64,000 nucleotides of DNA from Cacajao melanocephalus (lineage: Eukaryota; Chordata; Mammalia; Primates; Pitheciidae). The stretch lies in contig CAUYLG010044556.1 in assembly GCA_963573385.1 (NCBI GenBank), positions 38,834 through 102,833 on the forward strand, read 5' to 3'. The translations under genes and the position numbers were made by a program. Shown here one piece after another: positions 1 to 10,337 of this stretch (the first letter of the stretch is position 1; every line of letters starts with the position of its first letter). The notes beneath the pieces are model-generated. The model saw only the letters and a list, made by a program, of their open reading frames with translations, did no database searches and was not told the origin of the DNA.

Positions 1-2118
1 CATTTTAATTCTCTGTGTGACTTCAGAGAAATCACATAATGTCTTCAATCTCCAGTTTCCTCTTCTATAAATTTGGACTGCGTTGTCAGCTCTTAGACTA
101 CTTATAAAGACTAGATGAAATTAGGTACAGTAAGTAAACTAACACATAATAGTGTTTTCCAGGTGTTACTACTCTTCCCTTCCCCTCTCACTGGGCCTTG
201 CTTTCCTTTTTGAGTTTGAGGGTGTTGTTAAGGGAGATGCTGAAAGAAGAGGACAGAAATTCATAATAAAATACTGCACCGAGCTCTTCATGTTGTTAAA
301 TAGAGAGTTACTTTTTACCCCCACCGTAACTGAATTTGGAATGCTTTGGATACCTGTGAGTCCTCCTTTGGTGGCTGGGACATATTTAGGTCAATCACAG
401 CTAAGTCAAGGACTTAAACTGTCCCCAACAGCAAATGGTAATTAATGGAAGCATATTTTCTGGTATGTTTTTGAATGCATGATTGCCACTTGTTATAGTT
501 GTCTGTTTTCTAAGCATAACTAATTTGCAGATCTGTGTGTAATCTGAAGAGAGTAAGTAGACCATGTAGCATTTCCTAAAGAAGTAAAAAAAAAAAAAAA
601 AAAAAGAGAGAGATCAATTAATAATGTTAGATTTGCAGTTTCTTTTGGTCTCTGAGTGGGATAGCATAGGCAATCTATTGTAGTGGTATGATTTGAGAAG
701 AAGGAATTCTGAACCAGCTAGGGTTTTTCTTTTTTGGTCTTTTCAGGCCCATAGTAGTTTATTTTAAAATTCTTTTGATTTCAGAAAAGAAAATGTGGTG
801 GCTGATTAACATTTAATCAGGTCAGGTTCACTGGAAATCTGATAAATGCAAATAAAACAATAGTTACGTGCTATTTTTTTTTTACGTTAGATTGTGAAAA
901 AGTAAAAAGATAATTTCTAGGTTGACGTATATGGGGAAACACATGCTCTTTTACATTGCTGGTAGGAATATGAATTGCTATAACATTGTGGTAAAGTAAT
1001 ATGTACATATATATTTTTGTATATGTTCCTTACATCCATTGTTTTTAAGTGTATGTAAATCTGTGTTTAGGAGTAATATTTTTAAATGGCACTAGGTACT
1101 GGGAAGAGGAGATGAGATTTTGCAGTGCCACAGTGCAAGAGAGTTAAAGATGCTTAGTCAAGCAAGGTGAACTTGGGTGGAGAAAGAAGGGAAAACCTTT
1201 GTGAGGAAGACAGGTCAGAGTTTGTAGCTCTATGTATTGACTCAAGTGTTTGAAGATATTCACTCAGCTTCAAGCAAAATGTCTTAAATAAAGATTATCC
1301 AAAGCCTTTTCTGCCTCGAGCGTAGAAGTTCCTCTGTTTCTAGGCCACAGTAAGACCTGATAGATGGGTACCAACAACTCCACCTCATAGAGTGAAAGGC
1401 ATTAGAGCAAGCCTATTTGTATGCTTGCTATCTGCAGCAAAGTTAAACTATTTGCAGGCTTATCTTTTAAATTGTGAAAGAAGGAAAGCAAACAATTTTC
1501 TAGTGAGAAAGAGTAAAATGAGATTCGTTTTCAATGATCATCTTGTTTGGGAGCTTTTTATGGGCAATTACAAAATAACTAATAAAATCTGGATGGATTT
1601 TAGGAACATATTTTACCAGTGATCTGAAGTCTAATTGGCTTGTCTGAGACCTTCTAAGGAGTGAGTGGTAAAAGGATCGGAACCCAGGACTGTCTGAATC
1701 CAAACCTTGTACCCCTTGGCCTTCCCTTGAAGCTGCTTTTTAAAGCTCTGCAGCAGAGAGGAAAGTTCATTTTTGTCTTTTTGTCATTGCTCTGAGGGTA
1801 AGCCTAGAAACTCATAAATGCCATTGTGGATACATCATTACTGAGCTCCAGTGCTCCTGGCTACATCATTGGTTTATTTAGTATAATTCAGAAAATTTTT
1901 CATATACTTGGTTTAGATACAGTTTTTCTAAAAGCAATTTAAGATGTGTAATAGTTACCAAAAAAAACCAAAGATTTGGGTCTTTTTACTCTAGGGCTAG
2001 AGTAATGTTGATCACATATGCCCTTGTTACTTTTGTTTTATATTGTACCAGAAAGTTTTGTACTGTAATTTTATGAAGGTTAACATATGATCTCATTAAT
2101 TATTACTTTTCCTTTTAG
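1..2118 (+). other. RYK intron (3' part), upstream of first exon in window
   Basis: AT-rich sequence ending in a polypyrimidine tract and AG directly before the first recognised RYK exon. It contains a poly-A run near 585-606. Short open frames (for example 152-445 and 1392-1622) show no protein family and no splice context. I see no gene here. It is called an intron because the next exon starts inside a codon (phase 1), so coding sequence must lie upstream, outside the window. Confidence 0.85.
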
Positions 2119-2205
2119 GTACTTTTGGACGTATTTTCCATGGGATTTTAATAGATGAAAAAGATCCAAAGAAAGAAAAACAAGCATTTGTCAAAACAGT
2201 TAAAG
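2119..2205 (+). CDS. RYK: RYK exon: start of kinase-like domain (GTFG loop, beta3 lysine)
   Basis: RYK is a single-pass receptor for Wnt ligands with an extracellular WIF domain and an intracellular kinase-like domain that is catalytically impaired. This 87-nt exon starts at phase 1 and reads GTFGRIFHGILIDEKD, then PKKEKQAFVKTVK. It supplies the end of the glycine-rich nucleotide loop and the VK of the beta3 strand. Splice sites are clean: TTTTAG before and GTAGGA after. It is the first of seven exons here that together give 269 residues up to the stop; the rest of the protein (about 600 residues in the family) lies upstream of the window. Intron-containing structure rules out a retrocopy. 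From memory the human protein has PNKEK where this reads PKKEK, so the residue may mark a variant or another primate. Confidence 0.97.
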
Positions 2206-2580
2206 GTAGGAGCTTTTTTCCGTAGTATTTCCATGATGCTTTTCTGTCTTAGGTGGCTCATGCCAGCAAAATTGTGTCTCAGTTTTCCAGTGTGTGCCAC
2301 ACCTTTTAAATCAGTCCATGTTAATTTAGCTTAAAAAAAAATTTAGCTTGTATGAGCCTAATTTTTTGGGAAATTTGGGTTGTTCTCATGAGGTATATAA
2401 AAATAGAAGTCTGCTAAATTGAGACATGAGACATTTATTAGATATTACTCATTTAATTGCATGTCAAACTGCATCCACTTGATTTCACTGTTACTATATC
2501 TAATGTTGGTATACTTTGACACGTATAGCCATAGTTAGAATTGCTAGCCTAAGGGTGTGTACATTTAAAATTTTAATAAA

Positions 2581-2874
2581 GGCCAGGTGCAGTGGCTCAC
2601 ACCTATAATCCCAGCACTTTGGGAGGCCAGAGTGGGCAGATCACCTGAGTTCAGGAATTCGAGACCAGCCTGGCCAGCATGGTGAAACCCCATCTCTGCT
2701 AAAAATACAATTAGCCAGGCGTGGTGCCTCGAGCTTGTAATCCCAGCTACTTGGAAGGCTGAGGCACAAGAATTGCTCGAACCTGGGAGGCAGAGCTTGC
2801 AGTGAGCCAAGATCATGCCACTGTACTCCAGCATTGGCAGCAGAGTGAGACTCTGTCTTAAAAAAAAGAAAAAA
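2581..2874 (+). repeat. Alu element, sense
   Basis: Starts GGCCAGGTGCAGTGGCTCAC and continues with the standard dimeric Alu sequence, including an A-box/B-box left arm, a middle A-rich link and a short A-rich tail. It is AluS-like by eye. The antisense open frame 2565-2834 is the usual Alu shadow and not a gene. Confidence 0.95.
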
Positions 2875-3176
2875 TTAATAGATATTGTTAGATTGTCCTC
2901 TAAAAGATACCACTGATTTATATTGTCATGAACAGAACACCTGTTTTCACATATTCTTCTTTTGGGCCAGCGTTTGAAATGTGATGCCTTATTTTTAATT
3001 TATTGATCTATATAAGTTATTTAATTAAAGATTCTCTATCGAGATACTATAGTGTTATTTATGCAGGCATATGGCTTATTTCCTATTACTGGTAGATTAG
3101 CAAGACTTTAAAAAATATTAGAATTTTAATTATTTACAACAGATACTTGTAAAAGCTTAAATAATTCTGAATTAAG

Positions 3177-3480
3177 GGCTGGGTGCAATGGCTCACAATT
3201 GTAATCCTGAAGCTTTGGGAGGCTAAGACAGAAGGATTGCTTGAACCCAGAAGTTCAAGATCACCCTGGACAATATGGCAAGACCTCTATCTCTACAAAA
3301 AATTAAAAAAAATTAGCTGGGTATGGTAGCATGTGCCTATAGACCCAGCTACTTAGGAGGCTGAAGCAGGAGGATTGCTTGAGCCCAGGAGTTCAAGGCT
3401 GCAGTGACCCCTGATCATGCCACTGCACTCCAGCCTGGGTAACAGAGGAAGATCCTGTCTTAATTTTTTAAAATGATGAT
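3177..3480 (+). repeat. Alu element, sense, old (AluJ-like)
   Basis: A diverged dimeric Alu beginning GGCTGGGTGCAATGGCTCAC. It is flanked by a target duplication containing AATAATTCTGA at 3160-3170 and 3481-3491. The amount of substitution suggests the old AluJ group. Confidence 0.92.
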
Positions 3481-3997
3481 AATAATTCTGAGATAAGTCT
3501 TAATTTGCTCATTTAAAGAGAAAGAAAAATGTGATAATTTATAGGGTACTTAATGTCTGCCAGGTCTGATCCAATTTGAGAAGACAAGGAAATAATTTCA
3601 GAAAAACAAATTTAGCACTTTCCCTTCAGAAACTGAAGGGAAAATTAAATTCAGTTTTATGAGTAGAAAGCGATAAAATTTTACACAGTTTATGAAGTTA
3701 ATTTATAAGAACTGTTTCTAAATTTACTTAAAGGAATACATAGAAAGTATGAAGGGTTTATGTTTACTGTTTGTAAAAAGTTGGGTTCTGCCAATCTAAC
3801 AAAAAATCATTGGAATTGCTTTTAATTGAACAGAATTGCTTGTTTAAGGCTGCTACAGATACATCTATACTCACACACCTCTTTAATCTTTTCTAAACAA
3901 ATGGTTTAACTTACTGTGTCATTCTGTTTTTATTTTATTCATTCACCACTTCCAAGCCACAAAAACACTTTTAAAGGGTAATATTTACATTAGGTCC

Positions 3998-4033
3998 ATC
4001 TCTTCTTGTCCTTTTGGCTAAGATCAAATATAA
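3998..4033 (+). pseudogene. U2 snRNA 5'-end fragment (pseudogene)
   Basis: The 36 bases from 3998 align with the 5' end of U2 snRNA (recalled consensus), including the intact run CCTTTTGGCTAAGATCAA. I count about six mismatches over 36 positions. Similarity stops after this segment, so only the first fifth of the RNA is present. It has no promoter elements that I can see and is presumably a truncated retro-pseudogene. Confidence 0.55.
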
Positions 4034-5936
4034 GTTAGGTCCCAGTAAGTTTTCTAACTAGTTTTGAAGGAGAGTTTCCATATTACTTTTTGTAAATGTA
4101 AAATTTGAACCATAAGGTTATTAAACAACAGCCTTTTGTTAACTCTTTTCTCATTTTTTTTTAAAAGGAAGCTCGTTAATTCAAATATTTCTTCTAGGGT
4201 TTGTAAGTGTTCCATAGACCGTGTGGAACTGGACTATTACTGACTTGTTCGGAATTAAGGAAGGAGGTTTTCATACAAAATTGGGTTGATTTAGGGTTGG
4301 AGGAAGGGATAAAAGGAGACAATAGTGATAAGAAAACAAAGTGAGGATACTTGGACTGTTTCACGAGATAAAACTTCTCTTTCTGTATATGCTTGACTTG
4401 TAGTCACCATTTGTTTCTGTGCTCTACCACTGTAATTAAGATGTTCTCTCTGAGCTGTGTGGAAATAAGAGAAAGCACAGTGAGCCCATATGGGGGACAG
4501 AGGGGAAGTGCATTGACCAGGATACTTGCCTCAAATTTGTTAGAGAGAGCGTGCCACATGACTGTCTCTGAGATTGATTATTTTGGAATGCTGATTTCAT
4601 GGTTTTAGTTGTAGCCACATAGAGCTGACCAAGGTCTTTCACAAATCTATATGCTTTGTTACATACTGCACAATTAGAAGTGTAGCATAAAATACAAACA
4701 AAAAAAGGTGTTTTAGAAAGCACTGACCTTTGCCTTTAGGCATAAGCAGAAAACTGGAGTTTGCCTTTTAAAACTATTCATAATTTTATAGAGAGACTTC
4801 ATAGATATTCCAGTATAAATTTCCAGAGATTGAAATTGGCAGCCCGAATCTTGCACAGTAAATACAGTGAAATTGAATTCCATAAAATAAATGGATCAGT
4901 TTGGGGTTATTGGTATTAAGTTCTTATTTTCTTTATTATAGCTACTACATTTTTATAGTTTCGTAAGTAAGCGTTTGTTTTTAAAAATCATTTTGTACAT
5001 CCTGGTAACTTTTAGAATATATTTAATAGTATCCTTTTCACATGTGTACATCTTGAAGATAGACCTTTTATTATGTAAAATTAAAAGACTAGGATGAGAC
5101 TGGGAAAGGAATCCAGCAAAATGAGTTTTTTTTTACTAACTGGATAAAGTTATCTTTAATTGAGTATTCTTAGATCACCATTCAGTTCAAGTGTCCTTTG
5201 TTTTAATAGAACATGCTTATCAAAATTAAAAACTTGAAAAAAGTATGTACAAAATGACACATCCTGAAATTACTGTTTGTTGTACTTGGATCTCCTTACC
5301 AGTTGAGGGAATGGTAAAGTCTTTTTAACTGGGCGAGGACTTCCAACTATATTACTAGCTTTCAGTCCTGAAAAGATCCTACTAGCCCCCAGTAGTCCTG
5401 CCCATAATTTCATTAGAAGTTATTTAGGTTATAGAAAGAGTAATAAAGTCACATTCTGCCATTTATTAAGAAATCCCAAGTTTTAAGCAGTTTTTAGACA
5501 CTTAGAGTTTATTCTAGCAGACATTGGTATGAAGCATCTTTTCCAAAGAAGTACCAAATGTTTTAGATCCTTGGCTTTTTGTCTACCCATTTTACATTCC
5601 TACAAAAGTCTTAACTAAGAAAAGTCGCTTGGAAAGGGGACACTAAGTGGCAAGTAATGGAAGTGAAGCAAGAGGAAGTGAAGCAGGAATGAGATTCCAG
5701 TGGGTAGATGTGGAAATAAATGAATTTTGAGATTTCTCAGCTTTGATAGTTCCACATTTAAGGACCGAATGTGACAATCATAGTATCTGAATTCAGTGGA
5801 CTGGGTTTTATTGTTGGTTCAACATTTTCCTAGGTGGGTCTACAATGTGAATCTTGGCTTTTCCAGTCTTTTACATTTCTTTCTTCCTCTTATTACATTG
5901 GTCTGAAGCTTTATAAATAAATTAATTAATTTATAG

Positions 5937-6138
5937 ATAGGGTCTCTGTCACCCAGGCTGGAGTGCAGTGGCGCAATCATAGCTCACTGCAGCCTCAGCC
6001 TCCTTGGTTCAAGCAATCCACTTAACCTCAGCCTTCCAAGTAGCTGGGACTACAGGTGTACGGCACCACACCCAGCTATCTATCTATCTATGTATCTTTC
6101 TATCTATCTTGTAGAGATGGGGTTTTACCGTGTTGCCA
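5937..6138 (-). repeat. Partial Alu, antisense, with TATC microsatellite
   Basis: Antisense Alu starting with GGGTCTCTGTCACCCAGGCT and ending abruptly at TTACCGTGTTGCC, so it lacks its 5' half. The place normally occupied by a T-rich segment has been replaced by an interrupted TATC/TATG tetranucleotide array at about 6076-6110. Confidence 0.88.
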
Positions 6139-6301
6139 GCCTGAGCTTTACAAATTATCATTACTGTTCTTACTACTGAGGTAAAAATTCGTTATGGGTT
6201 TCTTTGAAAGGGTTTTTAAGAATATACTATTACGTTTGTTTTAACATTTAAAAACTATTTTTTAAAATTCAAACTCACTTCTTGTTTATTTTTATTATGT
6301 T

Positions 6302-6589
6302 GAGAGACGGAGTCTTGTTCTGTTGCCCAGGCAGGAGTGCAGTGGTGCAGTCACGGCTCACTGCAACCTTGACCTCCTTGGCTCAAGCAGTCCTCCAGCC
6401 TCAGCCCCCTGAGTGGCTGGGACCGCTAGTGTGCACCACCATGCCCAGCTAATTAAAAACAACTTTTTTTTGTAGAGATGGAGTCCTCTGTGTTGCTCAG
6501 GCTGGTCTGAAACTCCTGGCTTTAAGTGATCCTCCTGCTTCAGCCTCCCAAAGTGGTGGTATTACAGGTGTGAACCACTGCACCTGGCT
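6302..6589 (-). repeat. Alu element, antisense, old (AluJ-like)
   Basis: Antisense Alu running from GAGACGGAGTCTTGTTCTGT to the terminal CACTGCACCTGGCTG. Many substitutions against the common Alu sequence suggest an old copy. Confidence 0.92.
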
Positions 6590-7179
6590 GCATTTTCAGT
6601 TTTATAATAGAAATATTCTTTTCTAGCAGTGGAGAAATTCCTCTATACTATTAAGGTTATGGTCTCTATATGATGAGGAATCCTTGTGGATTTGTGCAAA
6701 TATTTGAAGGCTGAAAAATTCCTTTGGAGGTGTGGACTTAAAGATATTGGTAAATTGCATTATCATGTTTTTGTTTCAAAAAACATTGATGTAAAAGTTC
6801 GTTGTAGTTCTGTTTTGGTACTTCTGACCAAAAACCATGAGTTCAGAAGCTAAAAAACTAAAGTGGCTTAATTCTAATTTTGGTTATCATATGAAAGTTG
6901 ACTAATTTTTACTCATGTAGTATTAGTTCTTTTTGTTTGCTTTTAACCACAGAGAAGTAAAAAGAAGAAAGCAACAGAATAGGCCATAAACTCCAATCAT
7001 AACTTTTGTAGTCATTTTATACTTGTAATGTTTGTTAGGTTAGAACGTATAAACAGAAAGGTATGAAATGTAAATTCTCTCATCTTGAAAAGCAGCTATC
7101 ATATGTAAACAATTCCTTAATATGTAAGAAATATTAAGATATGAAAACACAAGTTGTATCTTGTTTTTAAAATTTAATA

Positions 7180-7640
7180 TAGTTTAGAGATCTTCCTCTG
7201 TCAGTACCTCTCATTTTTTTTAAAGTAGCCACGTAGTACTCCAATGTGTCAATTTAATGGGTACTTTAGTGGTTGAGTTTTTTGCCATTGAACAGTGCTC
7301 TTGTTACGTTATACATAGATGAGCTTTTGTGACTATATCTGTAACAGAGACTCTTAGCAGTGGGATTGATGATGCAAGGTGTATCTGCATTTAAAATTTT
7401 GTTACATGCTGCTTTCTCCATCTACCCAAGGTACTGTTGATGAGCCTGTTTTCTCATACTCTTGCCCAAACTCTTAATAGTAGGTAGCGGATATTTTTAT
7501 GTCTCAATTTGACAGGGGAAATGGCATCTACTGGTTTAATTTGCATTTCTTTCCTTAGGACTGAGGCTATGAGTTGTTTTGTAATCTTGTCATTTGTTTT
7601 TTACTTTCTCAGTAAACTGTGTGTTTATATCCTCCACCTT
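7180..7640 (-). repeat. Degraded LINE (L1/HAL1-type), antisense
   Basis: Contains phrases characteristic of antisense old LINEs, such as AGCAGTGGGATTGATGATGC and GGTTTAATTTGCATTTCTTT, followed by a stretch resembling the reverse complement of an L1 3' region. Boundaries and subfamily are uncertain. Confidence 0.5.
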
Positions 7641-7978
7641 TTTTTCTAATTTTTTCCTTATTGATTTATATGAGCTATTTAAATAGTAAAAAAGGAAGTA
7701 AGCAGTATATATGCCTCATGTGTTACAGATTTATTGCATTTTCTGCTTTGTTTATGGAAACTTAATTGAATTTCTAATTTTGATGTAAAAATTTCTGGAG
7801 AAGTTGACCTATTTAATGGGACTGCAGTAGAATTTTTGTCTAGATCTATTTAGATTGACCTGTATAGTGAAAACCTACCTACCTTATAGTTCAAGATAAT
7901 TATTTGCTAATAGCAGAAAATGTTAATGCCATATATGTTTAGTATTATTATTCAAGACAGTTTCTTTTCTTTATATAG

Positions 7979-8048
7979 ATCAAGCTTCTGAAATTCAGGT
8001 GACAATGATGCTCACTGAAAGTTGTAAGCTGCGAGGTCTTCATCACAG
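7979..8048 (+). CDS. RYK: RYK exon: helix C region
   Basis: This 70-nt exon reads, after completing a split Asp codon, QASEIQVTMMLTESCKLRGL then HH, and ends inside an Arg codon. The EIQVTMMLTES part occupies the place of kinase helix C, including the acidic residue that pairs with the beta3 lysine in active kinases. Splice sites are TATATAG before and GTGAGA after. The frame joins correctly to the exons at 2119-2205 and 13028-13160. Confidence 0.97.
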
Positions 8049-8199
8049 GTGAGAGGAGAAACCACCAGCATTTCAATGTTGAGCATGGCAACACTTGGTG
8101 CCACATTTTTATTTGCAGAACATTGTGATGACTTCTGAATTGAAAGCTTTGTGGAATAGCTTATTTTTTTTTTCTGAATATAAAAGTGAAATGCATTCT

Positions 8200-8850
8200 C
8201 ATTGCACAAAACTTACAAACACAAGAAAGAAAACAAAGAATTTGTAAGCCCACATCTGGATAATCATAGCTAATCTTTCCAGAAATAGTTTATACTTATT
8301 TATGTGCATACTTCCCTTTAAAAAATAGGATGCTGGTATACATATGTTAAAAATATTTGTTGTGAGATTTTTGAATATATAGGACCTCAAAGTATAATAA
8401 ACATGAATAAATCTACCTTCTAGATGTAGTGATAGTTAACATTTTGCCATATTTTCTGTGTTGTGTATGTTTATGTATTATCCATCTTTATCTAGAGATT
8501 TATATCTCTAGATATAAAAATATACAGATATTTTTATATTTGTGTATAGAAATATTTGTGTGTAGAAATATTTTATAGTAAATTAGACATCTCAATACTT
8601 TTAGTGCATGTCCAGCATGTATTTTTTAAAAAAAGAAGGTATTTTTCTTTATAATCATAATACCATTGTTGCTTTGACAAAGTTAACATGCTTCTTAATT
8701 TAACAAAACAATGTGTCTGACTTTTGATGTCCGTAACTGTAAATCCATGTCGTCATTTAAAAGGCTACATAGTAATCCATTGAATGGATGTACCACATTT
8801 TATTTCATCAATTTCTGGTATACAATCATTATGGCATAGTATGACTTTTT
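8200..8850 (-). repeat. Degraded LINE, antisense
   Basis: Old antisense LINE-like phrases recur, for example GGCTACATAGTAATCCATTG and ATGGATGTACCACATTTTAT. These match the usual reverse-complement wording of L1/HAL1 3' regions. The subfamily and exact ends cannot be set by eye. Confidence 0.45.
8489..8514. repeat. Perfect 11-bp inverted repeat with 4-nt loop
   Basis: TATCTAGAGAT at 8489-8499 is followed by TTAT and then its exact reverse complement ATCTCTAGATA at 8504-8514. It sits in AT-rich LINE-derived intron sequence. A function is not implied. Confidence 0.9.
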
Positions 8851-10034
8851 AAAAATACTTACAGTTCTGTATGAAGACTTTTTTAAAAGCTTGGTATTGG
8901 TGCTGTTCACACAGCTATAACAAAAAATTTTACCTTTTAGAGCCAGAAGCAGCTTAAATGTAACATCATAATGTGTGACAGTATCAATATTAGAGCAAAC
9001 TTTTTTTAAGGCACTATATAGAGGCAACATAATTTGTATTCCTACTTAAAATTGGATAACATATGTTTAAAAATAGAACTGTGGTCATCCCTGTTGGAAG
9101 ATGTTTATGGGCTTCTGAAAAAATATAGTTTCTGTATACCTGAGACAGTTCTTTCAGTTCTGTTGAAAAATAAGGTGACTACCCAGAGCCTTAGCTTTGA
9201 ATTTGGTTATATTTTGGTTCATATTCAGAAGAATTTGAGGACCTAAAAAGAAGGAAGCCACAGTAAGATCAATAAAATGATAATGAAAGTGAAACTGAGT
9301 TTTTTGGTATTGTGGTGGTAGAAAAGAAATCAGCGAGTAGTAAGGAGAACAAATATTTTTACTGTGATCAAACATAAAACAGCTCTTAGCTTCTAGGCAA
9401 CTGAGGGTGAAGGAAATGCTATAAGTTGATAATCTTAGTAGCAGAAGGGAAAGAAACAGTTGGAATATTGTCATTTTTGGCAGTGTTGAAAGTGCTTAAT
9501 GGTCTATTACACTGACTAGGGAGAAGAGCCAAAGGTGTTTAATCCTAACATATAATGTTAACCTGTTACTTAGGTACCTAGCCAATATTCTTACCCTGAT
9601 GAAAGGTTTGCATCACTTCAGTGCAGAGGTGAGTCGCAGAGATAAATGTAGACAAAGCCAGGATTTTCCCAAGAAACAGTTTTATAGCCACTGTAGCCGT
9701 AAAGATGCCTTGGCTGAAAAATGCTCTGAGGAAGCATTTGCAGCATTGTGTCTCATGCAGTTTTAGGTTGTAAGGTTTTGCAGCATCCCGCCAGGATGAA
9801 TTAGCAGTCTCAGGGGGTCTTTAGGGAATGGAATGACAGGACATTCTAAATTGGGGTTATTTGATACTGGGCAGTCAGTGCTTGAGGAAAGCCTTGTAAA
9901 GATAGGTTGTTTGATTATGCTTAATTGTTCTTCCTTCTATGAGGTGATAGCAGGACTCCTAGTTACAATGAACAAAACATTATCAATACGTAGAAAAGTA
10001 TATTATTCTTTCCATTCACTGTAGCAGTTCATCT

Positions 10035-10337
10035 CTTTTTTGTTTGTTTGAGTCAGAGTTTCACTCTTGTTGTCCAGGCTGGAGTGCAATGGCGTGATCT
10101 CAGCTCACCATAACCCCTGCCTCCCAGGTTCAGCTTCAAGCGATTCTCCTGCCTTGGCTTCCTGAGGAGCTGGGATTACAAACATGTGCCACCATGCCTG
10201 GCTAATTTTGTATTTTTAGTAGAGATGGGGTTTCTCCATTTTGGTCAGGTTGGTCTTGAACTCCCGACCTCAGGTGATCTGCCTGCCTTGGCCTCCCAAA
10301 GTGCTGGGATTACAGGCACGAGCCACCGTGCCCGGCC
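10035..10337 (-). repeat. Alu element, antisense, with target duplication
   Basis: Full antisense Alu ending GAGCCACCGTGCCCGGCC. The 9-bp target duplication AGTTCATCT is perfect at 10026-10034 and 10338-10346, which fixes the boundaries. Its good match to the common sequence suggests an AluS-age copy. Confidence 0.96.

Larger units (their letters stand above)
2206..7978 (+). other. RYK: RYK intron
   Basis: A GT-AG intron of about 5.8 kb. It holds two sense and two antisense Alu elements, a U2 snRNA-like fragment near 3998, and a degraded antisense LINE near 7180-7640, each listed separately. The remaining stretches (2875-3160, 3500-3990, 4035-5930 and 6590-7180) show no gene or repeat that I can name. 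The short open frames at 4393-4723 have no coding signature. Confidence 0.85.

Noticed and set aside
2565..2834. Antisense open frame (89 codons) over an Alu; similar frames at 10186-10371 and 15333-15548
   Set aside because: Typical Alu-derived frames without splice or promoter context.
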